NCBI GenBank assembly: GCA_002344975.1
Contig: DDUV01000008.1
Location: forward strand, 1 to 64,000
Length of the DNA: 64,000 bases
From: Saprospiraceae bacterium UBA2329
Lineage (GTDB): Bacteria; Bacteroidota; Bacteroidia; Chitinophagales; Saprospiraceae
Direction: 5' to 3'
The position numbers were made by a program, and so were the translations under genes. Under the pieces are notes generated by a model. That model saw only the letters and a list, made by a program, of their open reading frames with translations, searched no databases and was not told where the DNA came from. Position 1 is the first letter of the stretch, and each line of letters starts with the position of its first letter. Positions 16,860 to 25,000 of the stretch are shown here, one piece after another.

Positions 16860-17762
16860 CTAGAAATACCCTGCTTTTTTGCGGTCTTCCATGGCGGCTT
16901 CCGAAACGAGATCGTCTAAGCGGGCGCCGCGTTCGCTGAATCTGGCGTCGCGCAATTCCTGAACGATGTCTTCAACAGTGGAAGCGCCGGACTCTACGGC
17001 GGCGGTGCAGGTAATATCGCCGATGGTGCGGAATCGAATGAGCTTGGAGACGATTTTATCCTGAGCGTCCAAGTTCAGGCAAGGTTCGGCGGCCATCCAG
17101 GAGCCGTTTCGGCGCACCACTTCCCGCTCATGTGCAAAGTAGAGCGAAGGCAGGGCAATGTTTTCGCGCTGAATGTAGTGCCAAACGTCCAATTCGGTCC
17201 AGTTGCTGATGGGAAACACCCGCACATTTTCACCCGGATGGATTTTGCCGTTGTAGATGCTCCAAAGTTCGGGTCTTTGGCGTTTAGGGTCCCATTCGCC
17301 GAACTCATTGCGCACCGAAAAAACGCGCTCTTTGGCCCTTGCTTTTTCCTCATCCCGGCGCGCGCCACCAATGCAGGCATCAAACCGGAACTCCTCAATG
17401 GCATCCAGCAAGGTAGTGCTTTGGAGGGCGTTTCGGCTGGCGTTTTTGCCTTTGGGGTCTGCCACCTTGCCTTGCCGAATGCTGTCTTCCACATACCTGA
17501 CGATCAGTTTCATGCCGGTTTGTTCGGCCAATTGGTCTCTGAAATCGAGCGTTTCCACAAAGTTGTGGCCCGTATCAATATGGAGTAAGGGGAACGGAAC
17601 CGCTCCGGGCCGGAATGCCTTCAGCGCCAGATGAACCAATGTGATGGAGTCTTTGCCGCCCGAAAACATGAGCGCCGGTCGTTCAAATTGCCCGGCCGTT
17701 TCGCGCAGGATGTGAATGGCTTCTGCCTCCAACCAATCGAGGTGCGTGTGTGCTTTATTCAT
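16860..17762 (-). CDS. cysD: Sulfate adenylyltransferase small subunit
   Basis: A 300-residue PP-loop ATP pyrophosphatase-family enzyme that makes adenosine 5'-phosphosulfate from ATP and sulfate. PP-loop SGGKDS at 34-39; GGARRDEEKARAKERVFS and the WNPKRQRPELW-like segment are CysD hallmarks. First gene of cysDN. The only good upstream -7 box (17799-17806) lies inside a MITE-like repeat. No cysH, cysI or cysC is present in the window. Confidence 0.95.
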   Translation of the reverse strand: MNKAHTHLDWLEAEAIHILRETAGQFERPALMFSGGKDSITLVHLALKAFRPGAVPFPLLHIDTGHNFVETLDFRDQLAEQTGMKLIVRYVEDSIRQGKVADPKGKNASRNALQSTTLLDAIEEFRFDACIGGARRDEEKARAKERVFSVRNEFGEWDPKRQRPELWSIYNGKIHPGENVRVFPISNWTELDVWHYIQRENIALPSLYFAHEREVVRRNGSWMAAEPCLNLDAQDKIVSKLIRFRTIGDITCTAAVESGASTVEDIVQELRDARFSERGARLDDLVSEAAMEDRKKAGYF

Positions 17763-17780
17763 GCCTTTAGATCTTTAGTT

Positions 17781-17981
17781 ACTATTTAGCCGGTCCCCCA
17801 AAGCTACGACCACGCCGGGGCGTGGCACGAGCTATGAGCTTGTTTTCTCGTTCAGAAATTAGATTTTCCATTTGGGGAAATTTCAAAATCTCATCTTGAA
17901 AAAAGGCCCTTTTCATTTTGGAAAATCAAACTCGTGACTCGCAGCTCGCGGCTCGCAGCTTTTTGCAGGCGACTGAATAGT
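17781..17981 (-). mobile_element. MITE-like dispersed repeat, copy A
   Basis: About 201 bases between cysD and the TauE gene. It aligns over nearly its whole length with the reverse complement of 62580-62762. Shared blocks include CCGGTCCCCC, AGAAATTAGATTTTCCATTT, TTTCAAAATCTC, AATCAAACTCGTGACTCG and GCGACTGAATAG. Ends ACTATTTAGCCGG and, inverted, ACTATTCAGTCGC look like imperfect terminal inverted repeats. Copy A has ~19 extra bases (around CCACGCCGGGGCGTGG, itself a palindrome). No coding capacity; non-autonomous mobility is inferred. Confidence 0.7.
17799..17806 (-). promoter_or_regulatory. -7 box for cysDN inside the repeat element
   Basis: TAGCTTTG on the minus strand, ~37 bases before the cysD ATG; it lies within repeat copy A. 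Confidence 0.45.
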
Positions 17982-17989
17982 CACGATTT

Positions 17990-18949
17990 TTATAACAAAA
18001 TCATTAATTTTCTGAAAATCAGATAAATACTCCAAACCATGACCAATGAGCCGACGAGTATCAGCCCGGCCCGGCGCGGGAGTTTTCCTGCCAGCCTCGC
18101 TGCAATGGGCGCTGCCACTGCGCTGCCGGCTATCAGGCCCAGAATGATGTGCCAATGCGTGACGCCCAATGTGGCCAAAAAAGTGAGCGCCGTAGCCAGC
18201 GTGATGAAAAACTCCACCAAGCTCACGGTGCCGATGACAAAGCGGGGACTGCGGCCGTTGGAAATGAGTGTGGACGTGACCAATGGTCCCCAGCCGCCGC
18301 CGCCGAAGGCATCCAAAAAACCGCCTGCCGCCGCCAGCCTCGACAGGTGTCTCACTTTCTTTTTTTCGACACTGTGCTGCATGGCTTTGTGCAATATCCT
18401 GACAGCCAGCAACAAACAATACACTCCCAATACAAGGCTTGTCCACTCGGCATAGCTCCGGGCTGCCACAACAAGCAACAAGGAGCCGGCAACAGCCCCG
18501 GCCAAAGCAGGCCACAACAGCGCTTTGGCGAGTCGCTTATTTACATTGCCGAACCGATAGTGAGAATACCCCGATATGCCGGTAGCAAATACCTCGGCGG
18601 TATGTATGCTGGAACTGACCATAGCGGGAGGCACGCCAAAACCCAACAAAGCGGTGGTGCAGGTGAGGCCGTAGCCCAAGCCTAATGCCCCGTCTATCAT
18701 CTGGGCAGCGAATCCGCAGAGCACAAATCCCAGAAATTCAATGGAAAAAACAAGCTCCTTTATTTGGTCGAAATTCAGCGCTTGTTGGCTGCCGATCAAT
18801 AGAATCGCGAACACGATAAAGCAGAAAATACCAAGGCTCCAGCCGGCTAAACTGCGCCAGGACCAGCCGGTTTTGGGCGCCGTCATGGTGCGTGGAGCAG
18901 CGGCGGACGGCACAGGTGTTGAGACAGATTCGTTGCTTGTTGACGACAT
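17990..18949 (-). CDS. TauE/SafE-family sulfite/sulfonate exporter
   Basis: A 319-residue polytopic membrane protein. After a ~30-residue Ser/Thr/Pro-rich cytoplasmic start come about eight hydrophobic segments with the TauE/SafE repeat wording AAQMIDGALGLGYGLTCTTALLGFG and its second-half partner GGFLDAFGGGGWGPLVTSTLI. Family members move sulfite, sulfoacetate or related anions. Being just upstream of cysDN on the same strand suggests a role in sulfur assimilation or sulfite detoxification, but the repeat element separates them. Promoter at 18982-18989. Confidence 0.85.
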   Translation of the reverse strand: MSSTSNESVSTPVPSAAAPRTMTAPKTGWSWRSLAGWSLGIFCFIVFAILLIGSQQALNFDQIKELVFSIEFLGFVLCGFAAQMIDGALGLGYGLTCTTALLGFGVPPAMVSSSIHTAEVFATGISGYSHYRFGNVNKRLAKALLWPALAGAVAGSLLLVVAARSYAEWTSLVLGVYCLLLAVRILHKAMQHSVEKKKVRHLSRLAAAGGFLDAFGGGGWGPLVTSTLISNGRSPRFVIGTVSLVEFFITLATALTFLATLGVTHWHIILGLIAGSAVAAPIAARLAGKLPRRAGLILVGSLVMVWSIYLIFRKLMILL

Positions 18950-18981
18950 ACCTACTTATCCTACCTTAATAATAGGAAATG

Positions 18982-18989
18982 CAAAGGTA
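18982..18989 (-). promoter_or_regulatory. -7 box for the TauE gene
   Basis: TACCTTTG on the minus strand, about 32 bases before ATG 18949. Confidence 0.6.
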
Positions 18990-19079
18990 AGCGCAGGTAG
19001 CGAAAAAACAAGAACAGGATCGTATTTTTTTAGAAATGACGCTGAAGATCAGGGTAAGTCTTTGAGATTAAAGACAGAG

Positions 19080-21791
19080 TTACCTCAGCAACAGCACATC
19101 GCCCGAAAACGTATGCACCATGCCGCTGACGGATTCTACCTGCGTCATGTAGGTATAAATTCCCGGCTGGAGCAACTGCCCCCTGAACATGCCGTTCCAG
19201 CCGTAGTCTTCGTCGTTGGGCGGAAAATCGGTTGCCTGATACATCAATGCCCCCCAGCGATCAAACACCCTGAAAACGAGCACTTTTTTTACCAATAAAG
19301 GATGGGCGTACACCACCAAACGGTCATTGACCAAGTCTTCATTGGGTGAAAATGCCGATGGAACAAACACATCCACCGCATCTTCTACCTGCACATTCAC
19401 CGTCGTTTCTGTACTACAACCAAAAATGTCAATGATGCGAATCGTATATTGATCCGAATGCAAGGCGGAGAGGTAGGGTTGCAAACAGTGACTGCAATCC
19501 AAGCCGGTTTCGGGTATCCATCGAACAGAAGCCACGAGTGGTTCCGGTATGAGCAGCACGGTGGGCATTTGGACGACAGCCCCGGCCCTGACTTTGAGCG
19601 GAGAGGCTATTTCGGCAGCTTTGGGGCGCAACGACGGCATGATCCAATCTTGTTCCAAGCGGCAGCCGGCCTCGTCTTCAATGACCAAATGGTAGCTTTG
19701 GCCTTCTACCAATCTTCTAAACAGAGATGCGTCGGAATTGGCCTGCCCGAACACCCCGTACCTGTAAGGCGGCCTGCCACCGGCGGCACTGAACGTATAT
19801 CCCGGCATCCACAAGTCTTCACATCTGAACGACACAGGCGCCAAAGGCGTCGGCGAGGGTACTTCAATGGCTGCGCTTTGCAGGCAACCCGCTGCATCTG
19901 AAACAGTTATGCTGTAAATTCCGGCCCTTACACCCTGAACAATCCATTCATTTTCAATGCCGTTGCTCCACCGCGTAGAATAAGGCGGAGTGCCGCCGGA
20001 GATGCCGCACTGAATGCTCCCGTCGGCAAAACCGAAGCAAGACACAGGCCGCACTTCCCACTGAATGTCTATGGTGTTGACGTGTACCTCAGCCGTTCCC
20101 TGGCCTGCATTCCTGCAAAAGGCATCCTCCACTTCTGAAATCCTGTAAATGCCTTGCCGGGTAGCCGGCAGCTCGAATATGGGCGTTTGAATGTCGCTGA
20201 TGATCGCCTGCTCTGTGCCGTTGATGGTATAAGACAGCGCCCAGGGAGGCGTGCCGCTGAGCACTACCGATAAAAAGGCCGTATCGCCGGCGCATATTTC
20301 TGACTGACCACTGATCCACGCATCCGGCGGTTCGGTGATCTGCACCCAGACGGTGTCGGAGGCGGTACTGCCGCAGGCATCTGTGATGGTGACGCTGTAC
20401 TGTGTGGGTATCGGGGGCAGTACTTCTATAGTGGGCGAAGTGGCGCCGTTGCTCCAATAATAAGAATAAGGCGGCCGCCCCTGCGATGCCCTCGGCTGTA
20501 GTCGGGCGGGCATATTCCGGCAGATGCCCGCATCGGGCAAATGTACCAATAGTGGAGGCGCATCATTCACATATAAGGTAGCAGTATCGGTGTAGCAGGC
20601 GCAGGGGATGTTGAGTTCTATCACTAATGCTTCGATGCCTTCCAGTATTTGATCGTTGAAAAAAGAAACGGGCACATTGACGCCCGACTGCCCCGCCGGA
20701 ATGGTGGCAATGCCGGGCAGCGGCGCAAAATCAACTCCTTCAGTAGCGGTAGAGGCAGCGGCGATGATGGAATAACGCACCGTGACGGGCAGATCGCGAG
20801 AGGAAGGATCGGCCCGTTGAAAACGAAAATGCCCATCATTGCAGCCTTCGTAGGCGATGCCCGAAGCGTTGCTCTGCGATTGCCCGCCGATGGCCACCGC
20901 TGCTCCAATATTGAAACTTTCGGCTTCGAGAAACACCGCCGAATCGTAAAAATTATCGCCTACATCGGCCACCACCATACGAATGTGGTAGGTTTCGCAG
21001 GGAATGAGTTTCAGACTCGCCGTGAGTTTGCGGGTGAAGCCATCGTATTGAATGAGAGGAGTAAAGGGCGAGCTTTGAGGAGTGATACCGCACTGAAGGG
21101 CATCGGCAGGCAGTTCGTTGCGGATAAAATAACCTGCATTTTGAAGATGGTTGACGGTATTGATGGCCACAAAATCATTGCTGCCGGGGATCAGGGCTAT
21201 GTTGCGGGAATTGTTGGAAAACGCGCCCTGAATGCCTGGTCCACTGATGAAAAAACCGAACACGTCGTTGTAGTCGCTGCCGACGAATTCACAATACTCT
21301 TCCGAGGCAAACACATACCGGAATGTGACGAATGAATCCAGCGGCACAAAGTCGAACTCCAAGCCCGCCCGATCTCTCACGCCCGTGTTGGCCAGCAGGT
21401 TGAGGTCGGGGTCGCCGCCATTGTAATTAAAGTCGCCGCTTTTGTCGGTGAGGTTGTTGGGACCTGGAGCGTTTGTGATGGGGCCGGTAGATAAAATAAT
21501 GCCTTTGTCTAAGCCAATTGAACTCAGCCCATTTTCAAAATAGCCGATGCCCGTTGCAGGGCCAATGGTAGAAATATTGCTGATGCTGTTGCAGATGCCG
21601 CGAGCAAAGATATCGCGCACCAACTGATTGGCGCTGTATTGCCCGGAAACGGCAAGCGGGTCGGACAGAAGCGAGACCTCCTCGTGGGGCGCAGACTGCT
21701 GAGACAGGGATATAAAAAAGTAGTCTGTAAGCTGAAAACTGCCCACAGCGCTGAAAAAAATCCATGCCAAAATACGCCAACTCACGATCAT
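19080..21791 (-). CDS. T9SS type B sorted surface protein with anchor-L-like domain
   Basis: A 903-residue secreted protein. Order: hydrophobic signal segment; a domain resembling choice-of-anchor L (LSSIGLDKGIILSTGPITNA ... FRYVFASEEYCEFV ... DVFGFFISGPG) over roughly residues 45-270; a Calx-beta-like segment (SFFNDQILEGIEALVIEL); several SprB-like Ig repeats (SCFGFADGSIQCGISGGTPPYS); and a gliding-motility-type C-terminal domain, VPSAFSPNEDLVNDRL to the end, the type B T9SS signal. It should be exported through T9SS and displayed or released; function is probably adhesion or polymer contact. A TACCTTTG box at 21852-21859 lies at the alternative start 21854, so ATG 21791 is chosen. Divergent from the giant repeat protein. 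Confidence 0.82.
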   Translation of the reverse strand: MIVSWRILAWIFFSAVGSFQLTDYFFISLSQQSAPHEEVSLLSDPLAVSGQYSANQLVRDIFARGICNSISNISTIGPATGIGYFENGLSSIGLDKGIILSTGPITNAPGPNNLTDKSGDFNYNGGDPDLNLLANTGVRDRAGLEFDFVPLDSFVTFRYVFASEEYCEFVGSDYNDVFGFFISGPGIQGAFSNNSRNIALIPGSNDFVAINTVNHLQNAGYFIRNELPADALQCGITPQSSPFTPLIQYDGFTRKLTASLKLIPCETYHIRMVVADVGDNFYDSAVFLEAESFNIGAAVAIGGQSQSNASGIAYEGCNDGHFRFQRADPSSRDLPVTVRYSIIAAASTATEGVDFAPLPGIATIPAGQSGVNVPVSFFNDQILEGIEALVIELNIPCACYTDTATLYVNDAPPLLVHLPDAGICRNMPARLQPRASQGRPPYSYYWSNGATSPTIEVLPPIPTQYSVTITDACGSTASDTVWVQITEPPDAWISGQSEICAGDTAFLSVVLSGTPPWALSYTINGTEQAIISDIQTPIFELPATRQGIYRISEVEDAFCRNAGQGTAEVHVNTIDIQWEVRPVSCFGFADGSIQCGISGGTPPYSTRWSNGIENEWIVQGVRAGIYSITVSDAAGCLQSAAIEVPSPTPLAPVSFRCEDLWMPGYTFSAAGGRPPYRYGVFGQANSDASLFRRLVEGQSYHLVIEDEAGCRLEQDWIMPSLRPKAAEIASPLKVRAGAVVQMPTVLLIPEPLVASVRWIPETGLDCSHCLQPYLSALHSDQYTIRIIDIFGCSTETTVNVQVEDAVDVFVPSAFSPNEDLVNDRLVVYAHPLLVKKVLVFRVFDRWGALMYQATDFPPNDEDYGWNGMFRGQLLQPGIYTYMTQVESVSGMVHTFSGDVLLLR

Positions 21792-21851
21792 GTTGTAATT
21801 GGTTGAAAGAGAATGGCAGAATGCTGCTAAGGCTTCCTTTAGGTTTCGGTT

Positions 21852-21859
21852 CAAAGGTA
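21852..21859 (-). promoter_or_regulatory. -7 box for the type B secreted protein
   Basis: TACCTTTG on the minus strand, ~60 bases before ATG 21791. It excludes the upstream ATG at 21854 as start. Confidence 0.6.
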
Positions 21860-21934
21860 GGCAAATTCAGTCATACCGTTTCAGTATGAATGGAGCTTAA
21901 TAAAAAAAAACCGGCAGATAGCGCCACATAGAGA

Positions 21935-21950
21935 AAATTAATATTAATTT
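21935..21950. promoter_or_regulatory. 16-base palindrome between the divergent T9SS genes
   Basis: AAATTAATATTAATTT is a perfect palindrome in the 293-base gap between the two start codons. It could be an operator shared by both genes. The same gap holds TCATA-n9-TATGA (about 21875-21893) and no clear -7 box for the plus-strand gene. Confidence 0.35.
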
Positions 21951-22084
21951 CGCTGCTGCAATTTACATGAGCATATATGTCAGGTGTAAACACAGGACGG
22001 TCCCCCCGTTCTTCCCGAAAACCATCCAACGCTCCACTTGATGGGTATGTCCACACATCAATCCAACCTTAAAACGTTTTATCC

Positions 22085-25000
22085 ATGATCCTGAAAAAAG
22101 TACTTCCGCTGGTGTGGCTGTTATTAGCCGCATGGAGCAACTCAACCGCGCAGTCCGGTTCCGGCTGCATCGAAGGCGCAATAGTCACCACGCGTGCCGG
22201 CGCTACCTCTGTTGATATATGTCAGGGCGATGGCCTGCCCGACATTATCCGATTCAAAACCAGCCCGGCGGCCATGCCTTTTGCCTATCTCATCACCGAC
22301 GTCAACAACGTGATTTTGGGAGTCAGCGCTTCCAACATTATCAATTTGGAAGGCTATCCGGTGGGCACATTGCGTGTATGGGCTTTTGCTTATTTGGGCA
22401 GTATTTCTGCACAGGTAGGACAAAACGCCGCAGATGGAGGGCTGGCGCAGATTTGTTTTGCCCTGACTTCCAACTTTGTAACCGTCAACAGTATCAATCC
22501 AGATGGAGGTACTGTGACAACGAGCACCGGCGCCAACAGCGCCTTCGCCTGCGTGAACAACTCAGGCAGCAACGCCATTTCCTTTGCTACTACGAATACA
22601 GGCTCCAACTATTCCTACGTCGTTACCAATGCCAATAACATCATCGTGGGAGCGGCAACCGGTAATATGTTTGATTTCGGAACCGTACCTGCCGGCAATT
22701 ACCGCGTGTGGGGTGTGGCTCATGCAGGGCCGCTGAATGCCCCCATAGGCGCTAACATTACCACCTCTGTGCTCTCCAACCAATGCTATGGCTTGTCGAG
22801 CAACTTTGTAACTGTGCAAAGAGGAAATGCCGACGGCGGAACCGTAAGTACCGTCAGCGGAGCTTCCGAAATCAAGTTCTGCCGTGCTGCCGACGCGGTT
22901 GCTGTGGCGCTCACCGTACAGTCGCCGGCCCCGGCAAGTTATGCGTATGTACTCACCAATACAGCCAACCGGATCATTGCGATTCTGCCGGGCAACAGTT
23001 TCCAGCCCGCCGGCCTGCCTTTGGGCAATTACCGGATTTGGGGGCTTTCTTACAGCGGCAATATTTTGGCCCAAGCCGGTGACGATGCTGCTGCCGTTGC
23101 GCTCAGCGATGCCTGTTTCGACCTTTCCGACAACTTCATTCCCGTCGCCTTGCAAGATGTCAACGGCGGTGAAATTTCTATTGCCGGAGGCGGCAATCAG
23201 GCGCTTTGTGTAGGCGACGGCGATGCCGATGTAGTGTCTTTCTCGGCTGCGGGCGGTTCCGGAGCGTCCTATATTTGGGTAGTGACGGATGCAGACGGCG
23301 AGCAAGTGTTGGCCGTTTCCACCAGCAACGACATTGATTTTGAAGGCTTTGCATCAGGCTCTGTATTGGTATGGGGCCTCGCTTATTCGGGAACCTTGAA
23401 TGCCCAGCCGGGACAGAGCGTTGCGGAAGCATTGCAAGGTCTGGAATGTTTTGACTTGTCTGAAAACGCCGTAGCCTTGCACCTTACCCGTACCAACGGC
23501 GGCGAGGTGACCATTGCAGGCGGAGCAACTTCCATCAACGTTTGCACCGGCGACGGCGTATCCGACGAGTTGAGCTTCACCAATACTTCCGACGCCTCCG
23601 AAAACTACGCCTATGTAGTGACGGACGGCAACAACAATATCATTGCGCTTTCAGCTTCCGGCGTAGTGGATTTTGAAGGCGGCGGAGTAGGCGTGGTGCG
23701 CGTTTGGGGTCTGTCTTACAGCGGCAACCTGCTGGCTCAAGTGGGAGACAACGCAGCTTCAACCACGCTGTCGGACGGCTGCTACGACCTTTCCGACAAT
23801 TTCGTCACCGTGGACCTGCGCCGCACCAATGGCGGCAATGTGTCCATTACAGGTGGCGCAGTGTTTGCTACGGTGTGCGCCAATGATGGAGCAGCCGATG
23901 TGCTGAGTTTCAACAACAACTCCGGCTTTGCACCCAACTACGCCTACATTGTTACCAATGAAAACAATGTAGTACAAAGCATTTCCACTACCGGAATGAT
24001 TGATTTTGAAGGCTCCGGCAGCGGCATTGTCCGCGTGTGGGGAGTGGCTTATACCGGCAACCTCCTCGTTGCTCCCGGTGACAACGCAGCCGCTGTGGCA
24101 CTTTCGGACGAATGCTTCGACCTGTCGGACAACTATGTAGTGGTGGACAGAGAAACCGTTGACGGAGGCATGATTATGACGCCTTTCGGCCAAACACAAT
24201 TGGAATTCTGCGGCGGCGACGGCTTCCCCGATCAAGCGGTGTATTTCTCTACCATGCAGGCATTCGGCAATTTTACGTTCCTCATCACGGATGCCAATAA
24301 CACCCTTTTGGTACAAACCACCTCCAACTTTACCGATTTTGAGAGTTTCGGAGCGGGTACTTTCCGCGTGTGGGGGCTTTCCTACACCGGCAACGCAACG
24401 CTGCAACCCGGCGACAACGTTTCTTCCGCTACGCTCTCAGATCGTTGCTTCGACCTTTCCGACAACTTCCTCACCATCGTAGTGAATACAGTGGATGGAG
24501 GAACGGTTTCTCTTATTGACGGCGGCGGCAATGCTTATCTGGCCTGTGCCAATGACGGCTCGGCAGATGTAGCGCTGGTACAAAGCACTGCCAACGAACC
24601 CGGAGCGAACTACACCTGGCTGCTCACCGATGAGGGCAACCAAATTCTCGCCATTTCTTCTACGGCTGATTTCAACTTCGACAACTATGATCCGGGTACC
24701 TACCGCATCTGGGGTTTGGGTTACACGGGTAGCTTATCGGCGGCGCCGGGGCAGTTTGCCGGCACCGTTTCTTTGGCATCCGAGTGTTTCGGCTTGTCGC
24801 TCAATTATATAGAAGTCAGTGTGGAAACAGCGCTCGGAGGAGAAATTTCGGTTGCAGACGGCAGCCATTTCATCTCCATCTGCGCCGGCAACGACATCGT
24901 GTCGGAACCCATCACGTTCAACACTACAGGCTCAAGCACAGGCACTTATGTGTATGTCATCACGGATGAAGAAAACAACATCGTGCGGGTTTACAATGAC

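Noticed and set aside
17763..17989. SAM or other sulfur riboswitch upstream of cysDN
   Set aside because: The gap is filled by the dispersed repeat, which recurs upstream of ddl; no riboswitch core motif was found.
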